Shown here: one piece after another, positions 17,887 to 27,885 of the stretch | Position numbering within the stretch: the stretch's first letter is position 1 | How the letters are laid out: each line of letters begins with the position of its first letter | Assembly: GCF_000517625.1 (NCBI RefSeq) | Contig: NZ_CP007055.1 | Location: forward strand, 2,666,001 to 2,730,000 | DNA: 64,000 nt | Direction: 5' to 3' | Source: Halostagnicola larsenii XH-48 | GTDB taxonomy: Archaea; Halobacteriota; Halobacteria; Halobacteriales; Natrialbaceae | Program-made: the position numbers and the translations under genes | The notes under the pieces: model-generated | The model's database searches: none | Seen by the model: the letters and a program-made list of their open reading frames with translations, nothing else | Told to the model about the DNA's origin: nothing

Positions 17887-20667
17887 TCAGGCGTTCAGCA
17901 CGTGGCGCAATACGTCGGGCGCGTCCTCGAGGGCGTCGTCGAGATCCGCTTCGTTAGGGCCGCCGCCCTGCGCGAAGTCCGGCGGGCCGCCGCCGCCGCC
18001 GCCGACCTTGCTCGCCAGTTCGCTGACGACCTCGCCGGCGTTGACCGCGACGTCGTCGGGGACGGCGACGACGAACTGGGCGCCGCTCTGTCCCGAGCCT
18101 AAGACGGCGACCGCACCGTCCTCGACGAGCGCGTTCGCCGTGGCCCGAAGTTCGTCCATGTCCGCGTCGATGCGCTGGACGACGGCCGTCGCGTCGCCGA
18201 CCTCGACCTCCTCGCCGCCGCCACCGCCGCCCGCACGGGCCGCGGCCAGTTGTTCTTTGAGGTCCTCGATCTGTTTGCCGCGCGCTTTCCACTCCTCGAA
18301 GAACCGCGCTGCAGTCTCGGGGACGTTCTGGGGCGTTACGTCGAGCGTCTCCGCTGCCTCGTAGAGTGCGTCCTCTGTGGCCTGCGTCGAACCGATCGCC
18401 GCCTCGCCGGCGGCGAAGACGAGTCGTTCGACGCCGTCCTGTACGCGTTCGGTGTTGAGCACTTTGATCGCGCCGATGTCACCGGTTCGGGCGACGTGGG
18501 TCCCCCCGCAGGCCTGGATGTCCTCGCCGACCTGGATCAGGCGGATGTTCGTTCCTGGCGGAATGCCGCCCTGATAGAGGTCGAAGCCGTGTTCGGCTTC
18601 TGCCTCGTTTCGGTGGGGCCACTCCTGGGTGACCGCGATGTTGTCCATCACCATCTCGTTGGCGAGGTGTTCGATCAGTTTGACCTCCTCGCGGGAGATT
18701 CGATCGTAGTGGCGAACGTCGATTCGGGAGGATTCGACGCCCTTCTGGGCGCCGGCCTGTCGAATGTGCTCGCCGAGTACCTGTCTGGCGGCGTGGACGA
18801 CGATGTGGGTCGCCGTGTGCTGGCGCATGAGCTGTCGGCGACGGGGGCCGTTAATCTGGCCGTTGACGAACTCGCCTTTCCCCACTCGCTCGTCGGCCCG
18901 GTGGAAAATGACGCCGTCTTCGACCTGCACGTCTCGAATCTCGACGGTCGTATTGTCGGTCGAAATGGTTCCCGTATCGGCCGGCTGTCCGCCGCCTTCC
19001 GGGTAGAACATCGTCTGATCGAGGACGATATCGTAGCCGTCCTCGCGCTCGAAGACATCGAGGATGACGGCTTCGAACTGGGTCCGTTGCTGGTCGTCGT
19101 AGTAGAGTTTCTCCGTCTCCGGGAGGTCCGAGAACCGATCGTCCTCGTCGTCTGCACCCTCGAGTTCGGCATCCGTCGTATCATGTCGGTCGGCGACGAG
19201 GCTGTAGAAGTCGTCCGGAACGTCGACTTCAGCACCGGCCTCCGCAGCGATTTCCTCGACCATGTCGGGCTGGATGCCGTGGGAGTCGTAGAGTTCGATC
19301 AGTTCGTCGGTCGGGATCGGCTCGCCTTTCTTGGCGTACTCCTCGGCGAGGGTTTCGACCCGTCGACCGCCGCGGTCGAGCGTCTCGCGGTACTTCTCGA
19401 CTTCCGTCCGGACGATGTCGCGGACGGTGTCGCGGTTCTCGTACTCGAGTCGCTCGGCCTGCATGTCGACGAGTTCGTCGAGCGGCGCGTCGACGCCGAC
19501 GGTGTCACAGAGCCGCTTCGTGCGCCGAAGCACCATTCGCGTGAGATAACCGGTGCCGACGTTCGAGGGGACAATTCCGTCACCGAGCATGTACGCGAGC
19601 GTCCGGCAGTGATCCGCGATGGCGTAGATCGACTCGAGCGGTTCCAAGAGGTCGCGAAGCTCATCGGTCGGAATGTCGAGCGCGTCGGCGATGTCGTCTC
19701 GCGCCGCCTCGACGTCGTCGACGTCGTCGATGTCGAGTTGGCCCGAGAGCCGCGACGCGCGGGCGATGATCTCCTCTTCGCGCTCGGTGTGCTCGAGGCC
19801 CGCGTTCTCGGTGAGGAAGTCGATCATCTCGGGGTAGATCGCCTGATAGACCGTCGGCGTGCCCTGGCTCATCCAGGTCCAGCGCTCGAGGCCGTAGCCC
19901 GTGTCGACGACGTAGGTGTCCATGTAGGAGTAGCGGTTCCCGTCTTTGAGTTCGTACTCGCCGTCGGGGTCTTGCTCCATGCACATGAAGACCAGCGTCG
20001 CCAGCTCGAGGCCGCGGTAGATGACCTCGATGGCGGGGCCAGCGTTGCCGCCGCCGACCCAGGGATCCTCGATGTAGGTGACCTCGGTGATGTCCGCACC
20101 CATCGACTCGAGCAGTTCGTCGCAGTACTGGACCGTCTGGTCCTTCCAGTAGACCTCCCCCTGGTAGGCGTACTGCTCGGGGTCGTCGATATCCTCGCGC
20201 GCGTTGAACGCGTGGTGGGCCATCATCTCGAAGGCCATCGTGTGGCGACCCGTCTTCCCGACGTTGTCGATGTCCTGCATCCGGATGCAGGGCTGGGAGA
20301 TCGTCAGCGGGTTCGCCGGCGGCGGCGTCTGGCCGCTCGTGATCAGCGGCTGGAAGTCGTAGATCGACGCCTGGGTCAACAACACGTCATCGCGCCAGCG
20401 GTTCGCCGCGACGGGATAGGGGTCGATGCGCTCGTGGTCGTGGTCCTCGAAAAAGGAGAGAAAGGCCTCCCGCATCTCCTCGAGGCTGTACTCCTGTTCG
20501 AAGCCGGGGCTCCCGATGAAGTCGTACTCGGCACACGGGGGTTCGCCGCAGGTCTCCCGCTCGTGATCGCGCGTCCAGAAGTGCGCGCCACACTCCGAGC
20601 ACGTCTTTCGCTCGAAGCCCTCCTCCTCGAAGTACTCGAGGCGGTATTCTTCCTCCAGTTCGCTCAT
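17887..20667 (-). CDS. alaS: Alanyl-tRNA synthetase
   Basis: 926 aa archaeal AlaRS. An N-terminal zinc-ribbon-like stretch (CSECGAHF, then CGEPPC, residues about 20-46) is typical of archaeal enzymes. The class II core follows. The editing domain has the zinc ligands HTATH (about 640) and CGGTH (about 745). A C-Ala region ends the protein with a Gly-rich insert (residues about 828-835 and near the end). ATG 20667 gives the standard [13 protein letters not shown] start; the extra 41 codons upstream include a spurious Cys-rich piece. The complete complementary strand is open for 815 codons, which is a GC-codon shadow and not a gene. Confidence 0.96.
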   Translation of the reverse strand: MSELEEEYRLEYFEEEGFERKTCSECGAHFWTRDHERETCGEPPCAEYDFIGSPGFEQEYSLEEMREAFLSFFEDHDHERIDPYPVAANRWRDDVLLTQASIYDFQPLITSGQTPPPANPLTISQPCIRMQDIDNVGKTGRHTMAFEMMAHHAFNAREDIDDPEQYAYQGEVYWKDQTVQYCDELLESMGADITEVTYIEDPWVGGGNAGPAIEVIYRGLELATLVFMCMEQDPDGEYELKDGNRYSYMDTYVVDTGYGLERWTWMSQGTPTVYQAIYPEMIDFLTENAGLEHTEREEEIIARASRLSGQLDIDDVDDVEAARDDIADALDIPTDELRDLLEPLESIYAIADHCRTLAYMLGDGIVPSNVGTGYLTRMVLRRTKRLCDTVGVDAPLDELVDMQAERLEYENRDTVRDIVRTEVEKYRETLDRGGRRVETLAEEYAKKGEPIPTDELIELYDSHGIQPDMVEEIAAEAGAEVDVPDDFYSLVADRHDTTDAELEGADDEDDRFSDLPETEKLYYDDQQRTQFEAVILDVFEREDGYDIVLDQTMFYPEGGGQPADTGTISTDNTTVEIRDVQVEDGVIFHRADERVGKGEFVNGQINGPRRRQLMRQHTATHIVVHAARQVLGEHIRQAGAQKGVESSRIDVRHYDRISREEVKLIEHLANEMVMDNIAVTQEWPHRNEAEAEHGFDLYQGGIPPGTNIRLIQVGEDIQACGGTHVARTGDIGAIKVLNTERVQDGVERLVFAAGEAAIGSTQATEDALYEAAETLDVTPQNVPETAARFFEEWKARGKQIEDLKEQLAAARAGGGGGGEEVEVGDATAVVQRIDADMDELRATANALVEDGAVAVLGSGQSGAQFVVAVPDDVAVNAGEVVSELASKVGGGGGGPPDFAQGGGPNEADLDDALEDAPDVLRHVLNA

Positions 20668-21037
20668 TCTACGTGTGATTGGCTCTGGAAAGCCTAAAAC
20701 AGTTCCGCAACGGGTATCCGAGAAATAATCGCAAGACAAACACGTTGTTTCAGGAGTCTGAGTCGGTTGTACCGACGCGAGGAAAGCCACCTACCGCGTC
20801 GAAACGTCCGTCAGTAGGCGACAAACGGGTGTTTCGAAAAGACGGTACCTCGAGTGAGTGAGTACGAATCAGTTGTGTTATCATTCCGTCCGGCGCTCGA
20901 GGATCGTCGGCTGTTTCGAAACGAGCGTCGGAAACCGGGACGAATCGTCGGCCCCGGCCGTAGTCTGAGTGCAGACGGTAACTTCGAACTGCGTCTCCGT
21001 TACCAGTGTCGTTTTAGTGTGAGACGCAGACGGAAAC
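20668..21037. other. Divergent intergenic region alaS / HTH gene
   Basis: 370 bp holding the promoters for two divergent genes. The HTH promoter is clear (TATA at 21011-21018). No clear TATA was found for alaS. A 60-codon frame at 20679-20861 has no family look. No RNA gene was seen. Confidence 0.4.
21011..21018 (+). promoter_or_regulatory. TATA box for the HTH-membrane regulator
   Basis: GTTTTAGT centred about 24 bp before ATG 21038; predicts a leaderless start. Confidence 0.55.
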
Positions 21038-21511
21038 ATGAACACGACCATGGGACGACTGTTTTCGAGAGATTCCGACGCGACGGTCGAGCGAAGCGAG
21101 ACGCCACAAGTCGTCTGTCTCGACGACGATCACGCGAACGAGATCCTCGGGGCCCTCCAATCGGAGACCGCGCAGTCTGCGTTTCGCGCGCTGAATCGAG
21201 AACCGATGGCCGCGGCGGAACTCGCGGCCGAACTCGAGGTATCGGTCCAGACGGCCGGCTACCACATAGAGAACCTGCTCGACGCGAACCTCATCGAACA
21301 GCACGAGACGGTTTACTCCGAAAAGGGGCGCGAGATGGCCGTCTACGGCCCGGCAACGGAACCGACCATGCTGTTTTTCGGCACCTCGGACGACCAGCGA
21401 GCGCTCGAGTCGGCGTTCAGGGAGTACGCCTCGGTGCTCGGGGTCGGGGCCGTCGTACTCGCGATTCGGGGGGTGCTATCGCCGTTAGAACCTCTTTTCG
21501 ACTGGCTGTAG
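21038..21511 (+). CDS. ArsR-like winged-helix regulator with C-terminal membrane helix
   Basis: 157 aa. Residues 30-105 form a winged helix (ILGALQSETAQSAFRALN, then SVQTAGYHIENLLDANLIEQ). Residues 131-150 are hydrophobic (GVGAVVLAIRGVLSPLEPLF), suggesting a membrane-tethered DNA-binding protein, a layout frequent in haloarchaea. The start could also be the Met at codon 5. Ligand unknown. Confidence 0.8.
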   Translation: MNTTMGRLFSRDSDATVERSETPQVVCLDDDHANEILGALQSETAQSAFRALNREPMAAAELAAELEVSVQTAGYHIENLLDANLIEQHETVYSEKGREMAVYGPATEPTMLFFGTSDDQRALESAFREYASVLGVGAVVLAIRGVLSPLEPLFDWL

Positions 21512-21545
21512 CGGATCGCGGGAGTCCATCGCCGGCGTCGTTCGG

Positions 21546-22367
21546 TCACGAGGGATCCGCGTCTTCGACGAGCGTGGACTCGTCGAACTCCCCGGGCATC
21601 GTTCCCGATCGGGCGAAGACGTACAGCGCCGTTTTCGCGATCGCTCCGAGCGTGTACCCGGCGAGCATGCCGAGACCGACGAGCAGTCCGCCGCCGAGAA
21701 CGGCGACGAGCAGCGCGGCGTCACCGGGGACGACGACGTACAACGCGACGCCGACTACCAGCCCCGGAACGAACAACAGGGCGGTGACGAACCCGACGCC
21801 GAACTCGGAGCCGAGCGTTTCGCCCCACGTGTCACGGATGATCTGGCCGCTCTCCTGTATCATCGTGGTCGGCCCGGCGTCCTCGAGGACGACCACCGGG
21901 ATGACGAAGTACGTCAGCGCGAGCCACCCGGTGCTAAGCAGCGCCGAGAGGATGACGCCGACGATATCGCTCGATTCCTCAAGCGCCTGCAGCGCGAGAC
22001 CGACGAACGCGCTCAGGATCGACCAGACCAAAAGCGCCCGGAGATGGGAGCAGGCGGCGCGGAACGCGTCGGTCGCCGACGGCGTCTGTCCGGCGAACGT
22101 TTCCCTGCTCGCCCAGACGAGCGCGGCGATGCTAACGGAGACGAGGAACATCGACCCGGCGTAGGCACCAACCAGCAGCGCGATCACGAGGGCGAGCGAC
22201 TCCGATCCGCCGAGTGCGACGAACCCGCCGAAGACGGTGGCGAGATACGCGACGGTTGCGACGCCCCCAACGATCGGATAGACCGTCAACCGCGGGTTCG
22301 CCCGAAGGACCGCTGCGCTGCCGCCAGCGAGTCGAAACCCGGTTCCGAGCCGGTCGCGGAGACTCAT
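21546..22367 (-). CDS. Multi-pass membrane protein (haloarchaeal family of unknown function)
   Basis: 273 aa with about six hydrophobic segments in pairs (28-50, 57-84, 105-130, 136-160, 190-215, 220-250). The pattern resembles uncharacterised DUF6159-like integral membrane proteins (recollection, not searched). The start ATG overlaps the stop of a possible 44-codon leader ORF (ATGA). The acidic C-terminal tail is cytoplasmic-like. Confidence 0.78.
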   Translation of the reverse strand: MSLRDRLGTGFRLAGGSAAVLRANPRLTVYPIVGGVATVAYLATVFGGFVALGGSESLALVIALLVGAYAGSMFLVSVSIAALVWASRETFAGQTPSATDAFRAACSHLRALLVWSILSAFVGLALQALEESSDIVGVILSALLSTGWLALTYFVIPVVVLEDAGPTTMIQESGQIIRDTWGETLGSEFGVGFVTALLFVPGLVVGVALYVVVPGDAALLVAVLGGGLLVGLGMLAGYTLGAIAKTALYVFARSGTMPGEFDESTLVEDADPS

Positions 22368-22498
22368 CCGTCGATCACCACCGCCTGCAATCCCGTTCTC
22401 GCCGGTCGCTCGACCGGCATCTCCGCTCGCGCTCGAGACGGAGTCGCGCCCGAGTCACCGTACCCCGTCGTCCACTGGTGTCTGAATGTCCCAGCCAT
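22364..22498 (-). CDS. Possible 44-aa leader peptide ORF
   Basis: ATG 22498 lies 27 bp downstream of a strong TATA-like box, exactly where a leaderless start is expected. The stop overlaps the next gene's start as ATGA. The sequence begins MAGTFRHQWTTGYGDS, is polar to basic, and has no recognisable domain. It could be a real micro-gene or a coupling leader for the membrane protein. The case rests on position alone. Confidence 0.4.
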   Translation of the reverse strand: MAGTFRHQWTTGYGDSGATPSRARAEMPVERPARTGLQAVVIDG

Positions 22499-22518
22499 AC
22501 GGGTCTATTTGTTGGATA

Positions 22519-22529
22519 GAAATAAAAAT
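22519..22529 (-). promoter_or_regulatory. TATA box upstream of the 44-aa ORF and membrane protein
   Basis: ATTTTTATTTC on the minus strand, in an AT-rich patch; the predicted transcription start falls on ATG 22498, 131 bp before the next gene's start. Confidence 0.6.
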
Positions 22530-22583
22530 CAGCCGAAGGGTTCGAACTGGTTCGAACACATACCGACCCCTGATCCGGTCCGC

Positions 22584-23576
22584 TCACGCCTCGTTTTCGA
22601 GCGCCAGCGCCGCCAGCATCGCCTCGAGTTGCAGTCGTTCGTTCGCGCCCTCCGTGATCCGGTAGTCGACCTCGCCGAGTCGCTCGAGCAGTCGCACGGT
22701 CGCCTCCTCCGAGAGGTCGAACTCCCAGGCCGAGCGGTGAAGCTGATCGATCACGTCGCCGCCCGCGAGCCCGCGGTCCATCAGCAGCGTCTCGAGGGTC
22801 GAGCGGGCGGCGGTGAAGTCGCCGTCGATGGCCTGTGCGACCATCGCCTCGACCTCCTCGGGACGGGCGGTGGCCGTGATCGCGAAGACGCCGTCCTCGT
22901 CGACCGTTTCGCCCATCACCGCCGCGGCCTGCAGGCCGTTGATCGCCTTTCGCATGTCGCCCGCGGCGGCGTAGACCAGCGCGTCGACGCCGCCGTCGGT
23001 CACCTCGATGTCCTCGTTTTCGGCGATTTCGCGCACCTGTTCCTCGATCGCCGATTCGGAGAGTTCGGTGAAGCGAAACACCGCACACCGGGACTGGATG
23101 GGGTCGATGATCTGACTCGAGTAGTTACACGAGAGGATAAAGCGAGTGTTGTGCGAGAACTGCTCCATCGTCCGGCGGAGCGCGGACTGGGCGTCCGAAG
23201 TCAGCGCGTCGGCTTCGTCCAGAAAGATGATCCGGTAGTCGTAGCCGCCGAAACTCGAGCGCGCGAAGTTCTTGATCCGGTCGCGGACGACGTCGATCCC
23301 GCGCTGGTCGGAGGCGTTCAACTCGAGGAAGTTATCGCGCCAGTCGTTTCCATAGATTTCGCGGGCTACAGCCTGTGAAGCCGTAGTTTTCCCGGTACCG
23401 GCCGGACCCCCCAGCATGAGGTGCGGCAGGTCGTCCTGCTCGACGTACTGGGAGAGCCGCGGGATGATGTCTTCGTGGCCCTTGATGTCGTCGAGGGTTT
23501 CGGGACGATACTTCTCGATCCAGACTTCGGTCCGTCCCGGCGTCGACTCCGCGGTCTCGGCGTCGGCCTCGCTCAT
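22584..23576 (-). CDS. rfcS: Replication factor C small subunit (clamp loader)
   Basis: 330 aa AAA+ ATPase that loads the PCNA ring on primed DNA. Motifs: RFC box [14 protein letters not shown] (about 20-33), Walker [11 protein letters not shown] (about 54-63), Walker B FLDEADAL (about 118-125), sensor 1 LSCNYSSQI and the SRC arginine finger QSRC. Length matches archaeal RfcS. ATG 23576 is chosen because the RFC box is then near the N-terminus; upstream codons are unrelated. Its neighbour, the polymer-forming membrane protein, is divergent. Confidence 0.95.
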   Translation of the reverse strand: MSEADAETAESTPGRTEVWIEKYRPETLDDIKGHEDIIPRLSQYVEQDDLPHLMLGGPAGTGKTTASQAVAREIYGNDWRDNFLELNASDQRGIDVVRDRIKNFARSSFGGYDYRIIFLDEADALTSDAQSALRRTMEQFSHNTRFILSCNYSSQIIDPIQSRCAVFRFTELSESAIEEQVREIAENEDIEVTDGGVDALVYAAAGDMRKAINGLQAAAVMGETVDEDGVFAITATARPEEVEAMVAQAIDGDFTAARSTLETLLMDRGLAGGDVIDQLHRSAWEFDLSEEATVRLLERLGEVDYRITEGANERLQLEAMLAALALENEA

Positions 23577-23705
23577 ACACGTCGAGAAGGGCGGGCCGAA
23601 GATAAAACGACCGAACCGCGAGCAAATTGGATCGCCCGAGCGGCCGGTTCGAAACGGCCTCGAGTCGCCCGTACTGACCCTCTCCGAAAATGTCATCACA
23701 GACAC

Positions 23706-23713
23706 TATTTTAT
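23706..23713 (+). promoter_or_regulatory. TATA box for the polymer-forming membrane protein gene
   Basis: TATTTTAT 29 bp before ATG 23738. It lies inside the longest reading frame (which would begin at 23690), so it argues for the shorter start and a leaderless mRNA. Confidence 0.65.
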
Positions 23714-23737
23714 CGTCCAGCGCGGCGTATCGGCAAT

Positions 23738-24868
23738 ATGTCATCGTCCACCGCAGCAATGTCGGAATCGAGCGCGTCGAAACGCTCATCGACTGGCGGC
23801 CTGGCTCGAGTCGCCGTGCTCGTGTTGGTCCTCGTACTCGTCGTCGGAATCGGGCCGGGGCTCGTCGCGGCCCAGTCGATCGAGGGGCCCGACGGCGTCG
23901 ACGGCACAGTCACCGTCGACGAGGGAGAAACCGTCGACAGCGTCGAGGCGTTCGCGGGGAACGTCATCGTCGACGGCACCGTCACCGGCGACGTGAACGC
24001 GGTCGCCGGGAACGTCTACATCAATGGAGAGGTCGAGGGGGACGTTTCGGTCGTCTCGGGCAATCTCGAGGTCGCCGGAGCCGTCAACGGCGACGTGAGC
24101 GCAGCCGCGGGCAACGTTCGCCTCACCGAGGCGGGATCCGTTGGCGGCGAGTTCCAGGCGGGCGGCGGTGCCGTCTTCGTCGACGGCACGATCGACGGCG
24201 ACGCGACGATCGGCGCAGACACGATCGAACTCGGCGAGACGGGCGTCATCTCGGGCGACCTCGAGTACAGTGGCGACCTGCAGGGCGAGACGGGTGTCGT
24301 CGAGGGGGAGACCACCCAAACCTCGTCGGTCGGCGTCGGTCCCGTACAGGGGCTCGAGCCGATCGTGACGTGGCTGTTCGCGCTGTATACGCTGGCGCTG
24401 AACCTGCTCTTGGGAGCGGCGTTGCTCTTGCTCTTCCCGCGCTTTTCAGCCGGTGTCGCCGACCGGGTCGCGTCCGTTCCGGTCCGGGCGGGGCTGGTCG
24501 GGCTGGCGGTCCTCATCGTCGTACCCATCGCGCTGATCGCTCTGGCGATCACGGTCGTTGGGATTCCGCTCTCGATCGTCGGCGGGTTCGTCTTCGCGCT
24601 GTTCGTCTGGATCGGGATCGTCTACGGGCGGTTCGCCGTGGCGGCCTGGCTCCTGTCGCTCGTGGGGATCGGCAATCGCTGGCTCGCGCTCGTCGTGGGG
24701 TTAGTCGGCGGTGCGGCGCTCGCACAGATCCCGATCGTCGGCCCCGCTGTGAACGTCCTGATCTTCCTGCTCGGTCTCGGCGCGCTCGCGATGACGCTCT
24801 TCAGCGGCCGACGACGGAGCCGCGAATCCACGACACCGACGGGAACCGACGGATCGACCGCTGACTGA
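23738..24868 (+). CDS. Exported polymer-forming (bactofilin-like) repeat protein with membrane domain
   Basis: 376 aa from ATG 23738. After a signal-like segment (residues 22-45, [20 protein letters not shown]) comes a run of short beta-helix repeats with a regular G-D-V/I-N/D pattern (for example [20 protein letters not shown]) to about residue 190. This is the pattern of polymer-forming cytoskeletal proteins. Four or so transmembrane segments follow (about 205-345), then a short basic tail. The repeat part would be extracellular if the signal is cleaved or an anchor. Function unknown; cell-envelope scaffolding is a guess. Confidence 0.8.
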   Translation: MSSSTAAMSESSASKRSSTGGLARVAVLVLVLVLVVGIGPGLVAAQSIEGPDGVDGTVTVDEGETVDSVEAFAGNVIVDGTVTGDVNAVAGNVYINGEVEGDVSVVSGNLEVAGAVNGDVSAAAGNVRLTEAGSVGGEFQAGGGAVFVDGTIDGDATIGADTIELGETGVISGDLEYSGDLQGETGVVEGETTQTSSVGVGPVQGLEPIVTWLFALYTLALNLLLGAALLLLFPRFSAGVADRVASVPVRAGLVGLAVLIVVPIALIALAITVVGIPLSIVGGFVFALFVWIGIVYGRFAVAAWLLSLVGIGNRWLALVVGLVGGAALAQIPIVGPAVNVLIFLLGLGALAMTLFSGRRRSRESTTPTGTDGSTAD

Positions 24869-24976
24869 CTAGCGACAACTGATCACCGCCGATTGACTAG
24901 CGACGACTGACCGGGCTCGAGCGCTCGGCCCAGCGGCCAACGACGCCCTCAAGTCCGGACGGCGACAACGGGGCGT

Positions 24977-25210
24977 ATGCGCGTCACCGTGGACGTCAAA
25001 GGCGAAGGGACCCACGAGTTCGCCCTCGAGGACGTCCCTACTAACTCGGACGGAGCGGTGGACAGCAAGCCGACCTACGCCGATCTGCTTGCCGAAGTCG
25101 ATCTGAGCCCCCACGAGGTGTCCGTTCTCGTCGATGGCCGTCCCGTTCCAGAGGACCAGCCAGTCGACACGGAGCACATCACGGTACTTCGATTGATCAA
25201 GGGCGGGTAA
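24977..25210 (+). CDS. samp2: Ubiquitin-like small archaeal modifier protein 2
   Basis: 77 aa beta-grasp protein ending in Gly-Gly (VLRLIKGG), the feature needed for adenylation and isopeptide attachment. The segment DLSPHEVSVLVDGRPVPEDQ is nearly the same as I recall for SAMP2 of Haloferax volcanii, which also acts in tRNA thiolation as a sulfur carrier. It has an 11-residue extension between the first strands (TNSDGAVDSKP). It stands alone; no E1 (UbaA) gene is in the window. Confidence 0.93.
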   Translation: MRVTVDVKGEGTHEFALEDVPTNSDGAVDSKPTYADLLAEVDLSPHEVSVLVDGRPVPEDQPVDTEHITVLRLIKGG

Positions 25211-25825
25211 TCCCGTATTACCAAATTCACCCGCGCGGCCGGTAAATGAGCGCCAGCCGGTCGATCTCACGAGCTACCGACCGAACTACTCATCCTTCGG
25301 TTCGGGCCACTATAGAGTGTCTCCCGACGGGATAGGGCGGGAAAGCCCAGAAGTGGTTTGTCGGTTCGACCGAACCGGCGGTCGGTTTCCATCTGTGAAC
25401 GCTTCTCGATTCCAGCGGTCGCTCGAGTCGGTACTCGACGGCTCGCATGTCTCGAGAATCCGGACAGTCCGTTCACTGCCGGCTCGAATTCCGTCTCGTG
25501 TCCACGCTCGAGCATTGCTCGAGAACTGAGGTGTCTCCGCGTTGGTCGCTAGTATTGATTGTCGGGACATATTACTGGTCGGTAAGCCGGTGAATCGGAC
25601 GAGAGTCAATCGTCTTTTATCGGCCCCCGTCTCTCGATTTCGGTGGGCGGCCGTCTACAGGCCGTTGTGGATGTCGATGAAATGCACTCTCGACCTGTGA
25701 TGATCAGCCGTCCGTGTTACTCCCCGTAGCAAATAGTTCACCGATCGTGTCGGCCACGTCAGCAACAGGCTTTTTTGCAGACTCAAAAATATCTACACAA
25801 TTACAAAGGCCGGTTCGAGCCTACG
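25211..25825. other. 615-bp gap downstream of samp2
   Basis: No convincing gene. ORFs on both strands (up to about 100 codons) lack any family look. There is a TATA-like ACATATTAC at about 25566-25574 and a second AT-rich patch with AAAAATATC near 25785-25793, the latter suited to the MscS-like gene. A non-coding RNA is possible but not shown. Confidence 0.35.
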
Positions 25826-26623
25826 ATGACAGGCATGGTACAATCCCTACCCGCACAGGCGGTACAGCTTCCCAACTGGCTGCAGGACCCGGTAGCAGAA
25901 CTGATAACATTCGTTCCCCGGCTGGTCGGTGCGGTGATCATCCTCCTCATCGGCTGGGTCATCGGTCGCTTCGCGGCGGGCGTCGTAGGCCGCATCGCCG
26001 ACGGCATCGAACTCGATCGAATGGTCCTCGAAACGCCGCTCGGACGCATCCTCGGCGGGACTGAACAGGCCGTCTCGAGCGCGTTCGGTTCGTTGGCGAA
26101 GTGGTTCGTCTACGCGCTCGCGATTCTCGCGGCGGCGAACGCGCTGGCGATTCCGACGCTCTCGGAGTGGATCTCGACGGCGGTGTCGTACCTGCCGGCG
26201 TTCATCGCCGGCCTGCTCGTCATCGTCCTCGGGTTCGTCGTGGCGGACTTCGTCGGCGACGTCATCGAACGGACCCGGGCCGCGACGCAGACGTCCTACG
26301 CGAGCTGGTTCGCGAACGGCGCCCGGATGTTCCTCTACTTCACGGCGATCGTCATCGGCCTCGATACGATGGGGATCGACGTCGACATCCTCTACGTCTT
26401 CGCCAGAGCGCTCGCGTGGGGACTGGCGGCCGCGGTGGCCATCGGTGCCGGCGTCGCGTTCGGATGGGGCGGCAAAGACTACGTCTCCGAAAACATCGAC
26501 GGCTGGATGGGACGGACGAGTACGGTCGCGCCGTCCGAAGAGAGCCGATCCGAGAGTCCGCGCAGTAGCGACCACGATACGGGCTCCGAACCGAGCGCCG
26601 GACCGGGCGCAGAAGACGACTAG
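25826..26623 (+). CDS. MscS-like/small-conductance mechanosensitive channel membrane protein
   Basis: 265 aa. Five hydrophobic segments lie at about 28-50, 80-105, 115-145, 165-185 and 195-215. The conserved TM helix repeats (GAVIILLIGWVIGRFAAGVVGRI) and the last segment (AIGAGVAFGWGGKDYVSENIDGWM) are typical of the MscS-related TM-helix family, without the cytoplasmic beta domain of full MscS. A 40-residue acidic tail follows. I start at ATG 25826; a second Met three codons on is possible. Confidence 0.8.
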   Translation: MTGMVQSLPAQAVQLPNWLQDPVAELITFVPRLVGAVIILLIGWVIGRFAAGVVGRIADGIELDRMVLETPLGRILGGTEQAVSSAFGSLAKWFVYALAILAAANALAIPTLSEWISTAVSYLPAFIAGLLVIVLGFVVADFVGDVIERTRAATQTSYASWFANGARMFLYFTAIVIGLDTMGIDVDILYVFARALAWGLAAAVAIGAGVAFGWGGKDYVSENIDGWMGRTSTVAPSEESRSESPRSSDHDTGSEPSAGPGAEDD

Positions 26624-26672
26624 TCGCGCCGCTCACGGCCTCGAAAATCCGCTGCGTACGGGCTGGAAAGCG

Positions 26673-27098
26673 TCACTCGGCCGGCGGTGCTATTTTTTCG
26701 GCGTGCTCGTCGTCTCCCTCGAGGGGAAAGAGCGGCTTGACCGGCACGACGACGTAGGACGTGACGAGTTTCCCGTCGATCGGTCGTCGCTTCTCGACGC
26801 GGGCGAGTCGATGCGTCCCAGCGTAGACGCGCTCGATCCGCTCGAGGATCGATTCGAACGCGTCGGCGTCGAATCGCTCGGCCGGAACGCGGTCCGTGGC
26901 GACCGCGACGCCGCGTGATCGTGCGTAGACGTCGAGGCGGCCGTCGAAGACGCGCTCGAGTTCGGCGATTCGCTCGTGAACGTCGCCGATCGACTCCCGA
27001 CCCGGTCTCGGGGGGAACGCAACGTACGCCTGATACTGGTCGGGCCCGTCCGCGACGAGGCGCTTCCAGAGTCGCTTTACTCGAGAGGTCCGTGTCAT
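26673..27098 (-). CDS. Conserved haloarchaeal protein, unknown function
   Basis: 141 aa, soluble. The composition and regular pattern (KRLWKRLVADGPDQYQAYV, then VFDGRLDVYARSRGVAVATDRVP) look like a real protein, but I recognise no domain. It has no obvious partner and is convergent with the MscS-like gene, 49 bp away. Confidence 0.65.
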   Translation of the reverse strand: MTRTSRVKRLWKRLVADGPDQYQAYVAFPPRPGRESIGDVHERIAELERVFDGRLDVYARSRGVAVATDRVPAERFDADAFESILERIERVYAGTHRLARVEKRRPIDGKLVTSYVVVPVKPLFPLEGDDEHAEKIAPPAE

Positions 27099-27383
27099 CG
27101 ACGTAGTACGTGACGTGCCCGCAGGGCGTTTGGAGTGCGTTCGGCCAGTTGCGAGTTCTCGGTCCCCGACGAACCGTCGGCCAATTGCGAGTCTTCTGCA
27201 GACGGCGAGTCTTCGACCGGTCGGTGTGTATCCTGCCGCATCGTTCTCACGTTCGTCTCGTCCGCGCCAGTAATACGTCCTTTGTTGTCCGCTCAGGGAG
27301 GTCAGCGAGCCGTTTATTCACTGAAACCGACCGTTTCGAAGTCCGCGAGACATTTGTACGGTCGGCCGATACTGGCGTGCAGA

Positions 27384-27836
27384 ATGCGTCCCACAATCCC
27401 CGCTCGATCGACACTCTTCCTCGCAGTTTCGGCCGGGTTCGTCGCCCTCGGCGTCGCGATTAACGACGGATTTGCGCCCTCGCTCCGAACGATTCTCGCG
27501 CTCGCGGTGACGGCTGTCGGACTCTTCGGCGTCGCCACCGCCGTCGGCGACCGCCCGCTCGAGTCGCTGCGCCTCGCTACGGGTCGGTTGTGGACGGTCG
27601 CGTTCGTGGCGTTTCTTCCCTACGGTCTGACGACATCCCCGAACAGCGAGGAAGCCGCCGCTCTCGGCGAGGCGCTCTCCGGACCGTTCGCAAGCGCCGC
27701 GCTCGAGGCCGTCGCCGGGGCCGGGATCCTCTGTGCGGTCGTGGTAACGGTACTTTATGCGTTCGCGAGCTACGGAATCTATCCGGGGCGGCCGACGCCC
27801 GAAGAGCGCGTGCTGGAAGAGCGGCAAAACGAATAG
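27384..27836 (+). CDS. Four-segment membrane protein, unknown function
   Basis: 150 aa. Hydrophobic segments lie at about 8-25, 30-50, 66-82 and 108-130; the C-terminal 20 residues are charged (RPTPEERVLEERQNE). ATG 27384 is preferred because the preceding 83 in-frame codons are low-complexity and do not look coding. Likely a haloarchaea-specific family. Confidence 0.68.
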   Translation: MRPTIPARSTLFLAVSAGFVALGVAINDGFAPSLRTILALAVTAVGLFGVATAVGDRPLESLRLATGRLWTVAFVAFLPYGLTTSPNSEEAAALGEALSGPFASAALEAVAGAGILCAVVVTVLYAFASYGIYPGRPTPEERVLEERQNE

Positions 27837-27885
27837 GTACGCCGAGGGTCGAGAGTCAGCGGCCGTACGGTAGCCACCAGAACCG

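Noticed and set aside
18250-20697. 815-codon open frame opposite alaS
   Set aside because: It exactly mirrors alaS; GC-rich third positions remove stops on the other strand. No domain is visible.
20679-20861. 60-codon ORF between alaS and the HTH gene
   Set aside because: Basic, unlike the acidic proteome, and no promoter or homology seen.
24867-24911. 28-bp-spaced repeat of GACTAGCGAC-ACTGA before samp2
   Set aside because: Only two copies in a short gap; too little to claim function.
25310-25609. 99-codon minus-strand ORF after samp2
   Set aside because: Ser/Thr/Arg-rich composition typical of shadow frames, no promoter.
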